Source: Magnaporthiopsis rhizophila (lineage: Eukaryota; Ascomycota; Sordariomycetes; Magnaporthales; Magnaporthaceae). Taken from it: a stretch of DNA of 64,000 nt. The stretch is taken from contig PYSS01000022.1 in assembly GCA_003049465.1 (NCBI GenBank), positions 62,001 to 126,000 on the forward strand, written 5' to 3'. The position numbers and the translations under genes are program-made. The notes beneath the pieces are model-generated. The model was not told the DNA's origin. It worked only from the letters and a program-made list of their open reading frames with translations, and made no database searches. Below, piece by piece: positions 38,611-48,148 of this stretch (positions are counted from its first letter, which is position 1; the number at the start of each line of letters is the position of its first letter).

Positions 38611-38903
38611 TTTTTATATTTTTCCTATCTTGCAGCCAGGCGTCAGCCGCTGTTGTTGTCTTCTTTTGTTTTTTGTTTTTTTTTTCTCTTTTTTTTTTTT
38701 TCTTTGGGTGGAGAGAAGGTTGCTTACATGCGGGGCAGGATGGCAAAGCACACCGGCAGTAACGCGCCCTTTTCATCTTCTTATACCCCGTTGCAATGCT
38801 AACCTGGGTGAACCTCGTAAGCCCTGGGTACATATAAAGGCAGGCATACAAGCCGTCTTGGTATCTTCGGGCACACACAACCGGCGATATAAAAAGAGCA
38901 AAA

Positions 38904-39022
38904 ACATACAACACCGAGGATTCCCCAGTGGTCACCCACCTGAGTACTAGTTCGGCCCTCACTGGTTTAACTAGGGGAGAGCGGACGGGATCCCGTGTAT
39001 TCCAGTGGGTATGGTCGTATAT
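38904..39022 (-). rRNA. 5S ribosomal RNA, second copy (convergent)
   Basis: Identical to the plus-strand copy over 119 nt except the second base (ATATACGACC instead of ACATACGACC), which weakens one pair of helix I. A T-run follows its 3' end on the minus strand (plus-strand A's at 38899..38904). The promoter-proximal flank is shared with the other copy. Probably transcribed; the end change may affect processing or stability. Confidence 0.92.
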
Positions 39023-39048
39023 GGTAGAAACCTCTGTCCCCAGGTCTC

Positions 39049-39546
39049 ATATGCTATAGGTGCAACCAGGGGAAGAGCAGTAGCTCCTAAATCTTTTTAT
39101 TTAATCCGCCTTTATGCCCTTCATCTTGCAGGGATTTTATAACCCTCCATTTTATGGTGACCTTCCGGTAGCTCCAGTGGTTAGGCGTTGCATTTGTCCT
39201 CGGGAGTGACCCTTGCCGACCTTTGGAATCGATAATCGATGCTTGATTAAGCGCATTGTTGACCCGGCCAACCCCTGGGGGGTGTAGACTGCCGCCCATC
39301 CCGACCTGACGGCCTCCGCGCCGGATATGCCATCGTGCAAACAGTGGGTCTACCCCATGCGCAACAGTTGTCGGATGCGCCGCGGGTAATTCAGGTTTCT
39401 CCCGCTTCGTTTCCCTTCCTTTCCCCCGGCTGCTTTAAAAAGCAAAGGTCGGCCCAATAAAGAATGTGTTCTTCCACCTTCAAATCTTTTTTTTTTTTTT
39501 TTTACCCCAAAAACCCAGACATATCACGCTCCCTTCACCAGCAATC
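39049..39546. other. Intergenic, no supported gene
   Basis: Only a tRNA-like A-box (TAGCTCCAGTGG, near 39172) stands out, without a convincing B-box or cloverleaf. A T-run of about 17 nt follows at 39487. Nothing else is recognised. Confidence 0.5.
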
Positions 39547-40389
39547 ATGGCCACTAAGTTGCAACTCTTGATCCACGATATATACGCTAAAACAAGCAGA
39601 TTATATACAGAGAAAAAGAACCGCCTATTGGGATTTGGACGTGGCTCTGCTCCCATGTCAGTTTCATTCAAAATCTGAGTTCATTTACCTGGTTTGTCGC
39701 GAGTGCGATGCTGACGATTTTTTTTTTGCAGTTTGGATAGACTTTTGGAGAACGCGCCCTAGCCGGCCTGCGCTATCCTCTACGGCTAAGGCATCCCGAC
39801 CCGCGTCTGGGGTGGTGACGCCTACGCGCACCTCGGCGCCCCGTTCTTCGCGGCGGAGCCGGGCGATCCTCTATTTCTCCTAGTGTCGGCCACAGAGCCG
39901 GCGGGACAGGTCTTGCTCCGCGCGGGCTACACAAAGGCCGAGATCCCGTGGAACTACGAAGCGATCCGAGAATTCCACAACGCGTTCGACCCGCCGCAGG
40001 ATGGCCGGCGTGGCCGTCGCCAGATCTTCCTTTTGGACGCAGACCGATTTCATCAGCAGCTGCCGCAGCATCCCCCGTTCAATGAGCAGGACGTCATGTA
40101 CCCCACATGTACCCAGTTCCTCATCAGCCTGCTAGAAACGTATCTCGATTTACGGGGAGAGGAGGAGATGGACCTGCGGATGGAACTCGCCGTCGAAATC
40201 CGCTACATTTACCGATATCAAGCCGAGGCCAAGACGCCCGAGTTCGAGACACAGCTGCCGCAGAGGCTCCGCCGGCTGCACCGCGACCTGGTCACCAATA
40301 AAAACCACATGGGCGATCTGGGTTCTTGGAGGTGCCAAAGGCGTTATCTGCAAGACGACGAGGGCGCAAATGCAACCGAGTCGGTTTAG
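39547..40389 (+). pseudogene. Uncharacterised fungal protein gene with two in-frame stops
   Basis: A consistent model has exon 1 at 39547..39656 (ATG, phase 2), an intron 39657..39731 (donor GTCAGT, branch GCTGAC, acceptor TTTTTGCAG) and exon 2 to the stop at 40389. The C-terminal 190 codons are open and protein-like: WGGDAYAHLGAPFF, then EIRYIYRYQAEAK and LRRLHRDLVTNKNHMGDLGS. This resembles a widespread family of fungal proteins without assigned function, as far as I can tell from memory. Early in exon 2 are TAG at 39760..39762 and TAA at 39787..39789. Both could derive from CAG and CAA by C-to-T at CpA, the RIP context. Either the gene is dead or translation starts later at an unseen start. 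Convergent with the next gene. Confidence 0.55.
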
Positions 40390-40601
40390 AAGCAGGTCCG
40401 TCGGTGGGGTCGTGACGTTCACCCATTGGATATTCGTCGGCCTCGTATTGCGCTTTCAATTGACCCTGCTGCTGTGCGGAGGATTTGAGATCGGGGCAGA
40501 GCCGGCAGAGATTCATCTATTCCGAGGTAGCACTGCTTTTTGGGCTAAAAGAACGCCGCTGTGGCACTCAAAAACTCTTTCTCTCTTTTGCCCGACACAA
40601 C

Positions 40602-41198
40602 TCACAACCCCTCCAGGGCCATCCCTCGCTTCACTCTCTCTGGCAATTTTCCCCTGAATATGTCGTAATATGGGAGCTCCTCGAATACGCAACGGAGGTG
40701 GTTTATGCACAGGATCGCGGCATGATCCTTGGCCTCCTCTTCCGTCTCGGGGATGCAGACCCCCTTTTCCCAGGTGAAGGAATGAACCTTGTACCGGCCG
40801 CTACCGTCGTCGCGGGGCTTGATGTGAAGGGTAAAAAACACCATGCGGGAGAAAATGCGGATGACGCGGAAGCGTATGTTGCCGGCCTCATCCGGGCCCG
40901 TGGCCACAAAGTGCCACTTGTACTCCGACCCAAAGGACCTGGAGCTTTTTAAAGTCTGCGTCGCTGATGCCGAATTCCCACGACACCGTCTCGGGATCCA
41001 CCGCGTCGGGCATGGTGTACCCCTCGCCCACCAAGTCTTTGTAGTCTGGTTTTTTTGCTGCTCGAGGTTTGTAGATAGGTAGTTAGCAAAAAGGACCTGA
41101 TGGATTCCACTGCTGTAAGCTTGATCTTGGGGTTGCGGGTCTATACAAGTGGTCAGCGTCCGTGGCCATGATGTCCTGGGCATGGCGTCCTCGGGCAT
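40602..41198 (-). pseudogene. Uncharacterised conserved protein gene with an apparent one-base frameshift
   Basis: Proposed exons are 41198..41147 (ATG at 41198, phase 1), an intron 41146..41058 (donor GTATAG, branch GCTAAC, acceptor GAGCAG) and 41057..40602. Exon 2 opens with KKPDYKDLVGEGYTMPDAVD and runs to FGISDADFK. It then shifts frame at a five-base T run on the plus strand (40946..40950) into FGSEYKWHFVATGPDEAG, then HIKPRDDGSG and CIPETEEEAKDH, ending at 40602. One base less in that run would restore one continuous frame, so this is either a real mutation or a sequencing error. The product has a compact soluble look; I do not recognise the function. Convergent with the gene at 39547. 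Confidence 0.55.
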
Positions 41199-43552
41199 GG
41201 CGTTGTATGATTAGCATTGCGCACGAGTCACGACAGATGTACTTTCAACAGCTAAAATTGGGTACAGAGGCCAACAGTACGAACGAGCCAGACCGGAATG
41301 AGCCTGGCTGTCTCCGGGCAGGCAGGGTTCGAGCCGTACAAGAGCGGATTTCGGCTGTAAAGTGAAGGACGACGGCTGATGGGGTAGGAAAACGGGAAAT
41401 GATTGGGGGCGCACGCGGGGCTGTAGCCACCACCAGGGTTGTTATGCGTTTGGCGGCACCCGCAACGCATTGTATCACCAACAACCACCCGCATGTTCAG
41501 GGGGGTGCAACTAAGCCACATTAGGCTCTCACCGTGGGTGGCAGGGATGTGTATTTGATTGGGTCACCGTTAGCTGCCTCGCGACCAACCAGAAATTCTC
41601 ACCAGGGATCATTTTTGAAGACCTATCCCCATTCCAGCACCGGGCACCTAACGGCACTCAAGGGGACAAGGCAGGGTAGGTGGCAGGAATACCCCGAGGC
41701 CTCGCTGGTTCTGATTCACAGGACATCGCAAACGGAGGACCTTTCGATCTGAAAAGTTAATACTCTTAGTCGCTACTTCTGCACCACTAGACACCTACCT
41801 ATCTGCCTACCAGTCAACCACAGGGTTACTATTCAGAGCCGGCTTAGACACCACCTGCTTCTGCTCCGCGGGAGTTCGACTGCCGCCATCAGCCCCTTCC
41901 ACCATAGTCAGTCCAGTCGTCAGGTCGGAGTGTTGGTCTGCTCCAAAGGCGTAAAAATAAACACTCCTTTTTTGACCGGCGGCAGAGCGTGCATGTCAGG
42001 CTGCTGGCTCAGCAGCGGAATGGCACGCTAACGAATCCAGCTTACTCCAATGGCCTGACTGTGGAGCCTTCGATACAACGCCGTCGACCGCCCGCTAGCG
42101 CAGGAAACTGTACCTGATACACGGGTGGTCGTGGAGTTGTTATGGCACCGGGGCGCGGGTGGCGTATGCAACCGAGTCCGGCGTCGGCTGGGGCACTACA
42201 TGATAGCCCAGCTTCGGGTAGCGGCATGGATGAAGGATCCAGTACCATGTTAAGTCGCCTGACACCACAGCAGGAGCCAACCGAGGCCGAGTCGTGAACC
42301 AAATGTAGGTGCTCCTGGCAGTTGCTGTTTTGGGAAGTCGATCCTGGCAGTGTCGGCACCAACAGACATACCTCGGCAACCGGTGCCGGGGCGAACCCAC
42401 CCACACCATACAACCTACCTTGCGGGGTTGGTAAAACTGTGCCGCTTGTCACTTGACCAGTGCGGGTAGCGTGCTCAGCCAGGTTCCGCCAACATGCAGC
42501 TTATACGCGTCCGGATTACGGCCCTTCTGGTACCCGGGTGGACAAACACCCGACATTTATTTTCAGCGGCTCCGCCACTCCGGCACTTTTGGAAGTTGTG
42601 GACCTCGGCAGATACTTGCCCGGCGTCTAACACGGCCTGGCGACCGCCAAGGGGTAGGCGCAGAAAAAAAAAAGAATAAATAAATAAAATAAAAAAAAGG
42701 GAAGGAAGGAAGCCGACGCCCTGGACGGTCTACCAGTGCCGACGCCACCTTTCTCATGTCGCCCGTCAGGTAGCACACGACAGGTGGATATATGGCGCAT
42801 GGCCAGGCAGCTCGAGGCGTGCCCGGGAAGGCTGCGACCAGACTGCATGCATACGCTCGGGATGCGGCTGCCGCGTCCAAGCTCTTCTCTCTGTGTCGCC
42901 AAAGGACACCCAGAGAGAGATACGGTCAGGAAGAATTTACAAATTAGAGACCGGCGAGCGCGGTGCATTCCATCCTACCGCAGTGGAAAGACTACGCAAG
43001 CGGCCTGCCGGACCGGCCATACTCGTAGGTAGCTATTATATACCTGATAGCAACGCATGATTGTGGGCCGAGATATATGGTTGTGTTGTTGCGTGTTGAG
43101 TCTCTGTTTGCTATGTAATACGAGGGTATCTCCGCAAATCTCGCCGTCCTTGCTACCTCGAACGAGGAAAAGAAATGCAACGCGTAATGCACAAACACCA
43201 GAAATCATTGCCATAGACGTCGTTCGGCGTACAGCCCCTTCTTCTCTTTCCTTCTATCATTCTCTCCAAGGTGGTAGTATGATCACCCATCTGCCAAAAC
43301 TTTCGTCCCCAGCATGTTGTCGACAAGGCCATGACACGATGTTGAGCACCGGTCAGTCCCGTCCCGTCCTGTCGAGTCGACAACATGGTTTGTGTTTTTG
43401 CGGCAGATGGGTCGGTTTATACGCGTGTTGTTCTATGCGTCGTGTAGCGCCGGGTGCCTCCACGTCGGGCGTAGCCTATTGTTGGTCACATCGTCAGTAT
43501 TTTTTTTTTTTGTTTTCCAGCTGAAGAGATCCAGACACGAAGGGACGTTGAG
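41199..43552. other. Intergenic, no supported gene
   Basis: Several 60 to 136-codon frames exist on both strands but none has a recognisable domain, consistent start or intron structure. An A-rich stretch lies at 42664..42700. I see no RNA gene. Confidence 0.5.
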
Positions 43553-43693
43553 CTAAAGCTTACCACAAGTGATGCAGCTGATCAGCACGTCAAAGATGCG
43601 CACGATGCCGGCGACGATGGCGTGGATGATGGAGCCAATGGCGTTAACGATGCCCGTCAGGCACGAGCCGATGCTGGAGAGGACGGCGCCCAT
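43553..43693 (-). CDS. Small hydrophobic conserved fungal protein (46 aa)
   Basis: The frame starts MGAVLSSIGSCLTGIVNAIG and ends LISCITCGKL. It resembles short fungal proteins that begin MGA-V and consist of alternating Ile/Val/Ala hydrophobic helices ending in a CL-CG or CI-CG motif. I recall this family as abundant in ascomycetes but without assigned function. Gly2 could be N-myristoylated and Cys11, Cys40 and Cys43 palmitoylated, so membrane association is likely. The ATG at 43693 was chosen over the upstream extension because the homologous start is MGA; the upstream 30 codons are His/Pro/Thr-rich and look like leader sequence. No intron needed. Confidence 0.72.
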   Translation of the reverse strand: MGAVLSSIGSCLTGIVNAIGSIIHAIVAGIVRIFDVLISCITCGKL

Positions 43694-44552
43694 TGTTAAG
43701 GCGGTAGTACGGCGGCAGTGATGTGTGATAGGTTTTTGTAGGTGGTTTGGCAAGTGTGTGTCGTGTCGTGGTGAAAGGGCCAATGGCTGGTGTTGTTGTC
43801 TGGAGTATCAACAAACCAGAAGGCACAAAAATGTCGGGGACTCTCTACTCTTAAATACTAAAGCGCGTATGACGCCAGCCGCCCCTTCCCCCGGCGCACT
43901 GTTTCTTTCAGGTTGCTTCTACGGGATTCCTACTGGTCGATGTGCATGTCTGGTTTCGGGAGGCAGCACGTTTGTGCGACCAGATGACATGATCGGCGAA
44001 TGAGCTCACTCACGTACAGCCATCCACCCTTCTCCCGCAACGCATAAGGGCGCCAAACCCGGCATCGGACAGTGAGGTCATAGCTGCCCAGATTCGGCAT
44101 CCCGCAGCGGTTCAAGCGGGAAATTTTCATCACATAAAAAAAAGCGGTTGGGTCGCATTGCACGGCAGAGGCTGACTGTGGCTTGCTGGTCGTGTGGGAA
44201 GGATGCGGTGTTTCGCTAGCTCACCTTGACGTCATAGAAACCGTGGAGAATCTCGATGAGCTGCCCAACGACGTCAAGCGACCCCCTGGTGATTTTGCTC
44301 CGAGCTCCACCTCGACGGCATGTCTTGGCCTTGTCCAATCAGCCTCACATTTGTGCAAGCGAAAAAAGGGTTCCCGGAGGATTTGGGGTGGTTTCCCATT
44401 TGCATCTTGACATGTTCGTTATCGAAATAACTCCTCATGATCGTACAAAAAGACTTGCTTCCCGTGATAAGACGCTCGATGTTAGGAAAGATCTCCGCGC
44501 CGAAAAGAGTGGAGGGGTAGATTGGCGGCATGCCCTGAGCAGCCATGATCTT

Positions 44553-44605
<53 letters not shown>

Positions 44606-46328
44606 AAATGCTTGGCTGCATGCTTGGCATTCCGAAACAAATTTAACCTCGAGTCTGGACGGAAGGCTCAGGGGTGTGCGCATTCGGACGAGCCATGAGA
44701 ATGGGATCTCGATTTGCAAGACATACCGCAAGGGGCTTAGCACAGGGGTGAGAATTGAAGGGGCCCGAGGGTGGGACCGGATAAGCAGCGATGGGCTGTC
44801 TTGTTTTTTTTTTTTATTGCCTCCCATTGGCCGTCTTCATTGGAACATGAGACAAGCTGACGACTAGTCTTGTTTCGGTGTTGATTTCTGTTGATTGTAG
44901 TGTCGATGCTGCGGGCTGAGTAAGGAAAAGCCACGGCTAGCTGGCGGCTCGAATGGCTGGCTGTTGGACATACCAAGGTATTCAATGTTGGCTGGACGCA
45001 AGTAGCGAACCAAACATTCGGCGATCTATTTGGAGCTACGTGGCACTCCCACCACGCAAAGCGTGCCAAGACTTTTGACGTGCAGGATTTCCCGTTGACA
45101 TGCGGCCCGCCAATGCTGATCGACCATCGCCAAGACGTCCACCATCTTCAACCCCGGAGAGGGGACCTCCCATGTTCGCGATCTGTCGCAGGGGAACTTT
45201 TCTTTTTCCCCTGCCGCAAAAGAAAGAGGCGGTCTGGTGCTTTCCGGGTCCGGTAGGTGGCCTGTCCCCTGAATGTTTCAAGTCTTGGCACACGTGAGAT
45301 ATGCCTAACCCTTTTAAGGGTTAGCTTGGTGGGACGAGTAGTAGCCGACCCTGCAGAGGTGCCGTTCCAGCCGCCGAGACGTCTATGTGCGACCATGGCC
45401 AATAATGCCTCCTGCCTCGCCCTGTGAATGTACCCGGGGGAAGAATCGAGGCCTGGAGGCAGGTCTGCGCTGCAGCAGCTGAAGTGACCACCCCGTATGT
45501 CGTCGATCCTCCTCACCATCGTCACCAGGGCGCATATCACCATGCAGCATCCAGGCGATCTATGTTCGTGACCGCGTAACCCAGCGGCAACCGTAATGAC
45601 CACCCCAAGCCCGTACCGTGCATAGACCACCCCCTTTCCGGAACCTGCCGCCTCCTCTAACCCATTGGTGTCGGAGCTCCTCGAACCACACGCCACCCTA
45701 CCTGCGCGGCACCCCTGCGGCTCTCGTCTGATGTGTGAGTGTGTCCAGGTTCCGTGCAGCTTTTTTCAAGTATAGCCAAAGGGATGTCTAAATCGCCATC
45801 CGAAAAAAAATAAAATAAAAAAAAATCAATTTGTTCGGTGCTTATACCTCGCCTACGTCGCCCCTGGTCGCCTATCTGGATGTCCGGCGGCATCTTATTT
45901 TCGTACCCGGCGCCTATGTGCTACCAGGTATGTGCATTCGTCAGGGACCAGACCAACGGGGGAATCCCGGCTGGCGCGTCGAGTTTCAGCCATCAGCGTC
46001 CGCGTGTCGTTTTTCTTACTCGCATTCTTTAGGGATTCCACGAACAGATCGCTGGTCCCGGATGGTCGGCACCTTGCTTGAGACTGATGGCCTGTAGGGG
46101 TGTCATTGTTGGGCGCTTCGCTCTTGCGGACACACCCTTGCCAAGCATGGATCTCAGGGGACCCCGAGCCGCTTTGGGCTTCCGTCGAGTGTGCTTTGCC
46201 GCCCCAAAGTTGAGAACGTTGGCCCGAACGGGCCTCTGCTCCTGGGGAGGCGACTTGCGTGCCTCTCGATCTACTGGGGGTTGGCCTTAGCTCAAGTCTT
46301 CAGCCGCCAGTTGAGGAAGGCCAAGACG
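43694..46328. other. Intergenic, no supported gene
   Basis: Contains an A50 homopolymer (44554..44603) and scattered chance frames. The longest (45148..45696, minus) begins with GTG and has no recognisable motif. Confidence 0.5.
44554..44603 (+). repeat. A50 homopolymer
   Basis: Fifty consecutive A between ATGATCTTC and CCAAATGC. It could be the poly(A) tail of a retroposed sequence, but no target duplication was found on either side. Confidence 0.8.
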
Positions 46329-46336
46329 TATATAAA
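46329..46336 (+). promoter_or_regulatory. TATA box of the lysine-rich repeat gene
   Basis: TATATAAA in ACGTATATAAAGGGC, about 195 bp upstream of the ATG at 46524. It is followed by a CA then CT-rich leader (46391..46440), a common layout for highly expressed fungal genes for secreted proteins. Confidence 0.65.
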
Positions 46337-46523
46337 GGGCGCGAACCTGCCCACCATAAACCAGACCATGATATAGAGACCATCAGCAGCCTCACACACA
46401 CACACACTCTCTCTCTCTCTTTCTCTCTATCTTCACTCTACCCTGGTGGTTACATATACCTTCATCTCCTTCGCTTCTACTTTCAACCCCGTTAGCCAGC
46501 TGCCGGCCAGCCTTTCATTCAAA

Positions 46524-47368
46524 ATGCGCACCCCTTCCTTCATCAACATTGTCATCACTGGCCTGGTCGCTGCCTCGGCCGTTTCTGGCTTCGATCCCAC
46601 TGGTCGCTCTGGACTTGCCTGCAGACATGTGGTATGTTCAATCATTGCACATGTTGCGAATATCATGAGGGCACTGGACTGACAAGCTTCACCACATAGG
46701 GCGCCCTCCTGGCACTTGCCGCTCCGGCACTAGCCTTCCCTGTTGTTGATACCATCGCCGAGGTAAGCATCAACCGCACCAGATTACATGATATTTGCCA
46801 CATCCACTGACTGAAGTCTGTTCCACCTGCACAGGAGTCTGGCCTTCAGGTCCGCGAGCCGAAGAAGAACAAGAACAAGAACAAGAAGAAGAAGGCCAAG
46901 GCCAAGGCCAAGAAGGCCAAGCGAGACCTGACCGACGAAAATGAGACCGAAAACGACGAGGCTGCCGAGCTCGAAACCCGTGAGCCAAAAAAGAACAAAA
47001 ACAAGAAAAAGAAGGCCAAGAAGGCTAAAAAGGCCAAAAAGGCCAAGCGCGACCTGACCGAGGAGAACGGGGCCGAAAACGACGAGGCTGCCGAGCTCGA
47101 AACCCGTGAGCCAAAAAAGAACAAGAACAAGAAGAAGAAGGCCAAAAAGGCTAAGAAGGCCAAAAAGGCCAAGCGCGACCTGACCGAGGAGAACGGGGCC
47201 GAAAACGACGAGGCTGCCGAGCTCGAAACCCGTGAGCCAAAAAAGAACAAGAACAAGAAGAAGAAGGCCAAGAAGGCTAAGAAGGCCAAGAAGGCCAAAC
47301 GCGGCCTCGATGAGGAGGAAGAGGCTGCCGAGGTCGGGGTCCGTGGGCTCGATGCCGGCGAGGCCTAG
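46524..47368 (+). CDS. Secreted lysine-rich tandem-repeat protein with Lys-Arg processing sites (234 aa, 3 exons)
   Basis: Exons 46524..46631, 46700..46762 and 46835..47368, all phase 0, with donors GTATGT and GTAAGC and acceptors ACATAG and CACAG. The first residues (MRTPSFINIVITGLVAASAV) form a signal peptide. A second hydrophobic stretch (GALLALAAPALAFPVV) follows in exon 2. Exon 3 is three 42-residue repeats plus a partial fourth. Each has a basic half (REPKKNKNKKKKAKK..., ending AKAKR) and an acidic half (DLTEENGAENDEAAELET), with a tail GLDEEEEAAEVGV. A Kex2-type protease would cut after each Lys-Arg, releasing about 42-residue peptides. This resembles Kex2-processed repeat proteins, but the repeat has no Tyr, Phe or Trp, so it is not a dikaritin-type precursor. 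Function unknown; cationic peptide, wall-bound or nucleic-acid-binding roles are possible. Confidence 0.75.
46853..47302 (+). repeat. 126-bp in-frame tandem repeat (3.6 copies)
   Basis: Units at 46853..46978, 46979..47104, 47105..47230 and partial 47231..47302. Units 2 and 3 differ at only four positions, all AAA/AAG Lys synonyms in the basic half; their acidic halves are identical. Unit 1 is more diverged (AKAKAKKAKR, DLTDENETEN). Confidence 0.9.
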
Positions 47369-48148
47369 TGAGGACGGGAGCTCAGCACGACCTCGAGAAC
47401 CCGCGAGCCTCGCCACAAAGGCGAGGGAAAGAGCGGGCAATCAGCTCGAGGGCTGAGCAATTGTGTGTGTCTGTGTGTAATTTTTGAAGGAATAGTTTTG
47501 GTTGCTGGAGGGATCTGCGATCCCACTCAATCACCGAACCTTCACTGCTCTGGTCATATAATGAATCTTCGTTGTACGAACTGAAATGCCCGTGAACCGA
47601 CAAGTGCGCTTGCTATTGGCAGCGACTGTCGGCTTGGACCATATAGCGGGAGGCCCAATACCTTTTTCTGGGTTGTGTGTGCCAGATCCGGTCGTCATGA
47701 TCGCTTGATCTGTTGGACGGTTCTGATAGGTTACCCCTGAATCGTCATGTTCAGCTGGCAGGATCTACAAATCCGAGTTGGTGCGTTGATGAGTTTGCTC
47801 GCCCGGTGTGGATTCATGAGGACGATAACCCGACGGAGAACGTGGAATGCAGGATTCGGCGGAATTACCCGAAAAGCGCAGGTGTTGCGAATTTTGCTCT
47901 GTTGGCTTGTTCGGATTGTGGTTGAAACAAACCAGAGGAGGCTGGCCCACAGGGGTGATTTGCGTCAATTTAGGCGGAAGCAGGAGCGGGAATTCGGCGA
48001 TGTAGTTTGCAAAGACAAATGCAGGAACGGAGCAGGCAACAGGAAATGCACGCCTCGGGCACTGCGCTTGTTGCCATCTTGGCGTGTCAAAGCGGCCCGC
48101 GAGATGAGGGAAGACGGCGTCGTCTGGATACCAAGGAAGCCAGTCCCT
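47369..48148. other. Intergenic region between convergent genes
   Basis: Holds the 3' flanks of the lysine-rich gene (+) and rmp1 (-). A TGTGTGTCTGTGTGT stretch lies near 47463. No gene supported. Confidence 0.6.

Larger units (their letters stand above)
38467..39048. repeat. Large inverted repeat carrying two 5S rRNA genes
   Basis: Arms of about 150 bp (38467..38615 and 38899..39048) surround a spacer of about 280 bp. Each arm holds a 5S gene plus about 25 bp of shared 5' flank (ACCTGGGGACAGAGGTTT). The genes point towards each other. The coding arms differ at a single base. Confidence 0.85.

Noticed and set aside
38564..38962. Two 132-codon frames sharing MRAELVLRWVTTGESSVLYVF
   Set aside because: They are translations of the two inverted 5S rRNA genes, not proteins.
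39165..39235. tRNA-like A-box (TAGCTCCAGTGG) as a tRNA or tRNA-derived SINE
   Set aside because: No acceptable B-box (GGTTCGANTCC-like) at the right distance and no cloverleaf could be folded by eye.
42042..42452. 136-codon minus-strand frame
   Set aside because: Pro/Arg/Gly-rich chance frame in balanced-GC DNA with overlapping alternatives in other frames; no homology recognised.
45148..45696. 182-codon minus-strand frame
   Set aside because: Begins with GTG, has no recognisable motif, and no splice signals extend it.
46524..47368. Dikaritin-type (ustiloxin-like) RiPP precursor
   Set aside because: The repeat has no Tyr, Phe or Trp for ring formation, and no modifying-enzyme gene is recognised in the window.
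46784..47440. 218-codon minus-strand frame rich in Leu/Phe/Gly
   Set aside because: Exact antisense shadow of the lysine-rich tandem repeat; Lys codons read backwards give Leu/Phe.
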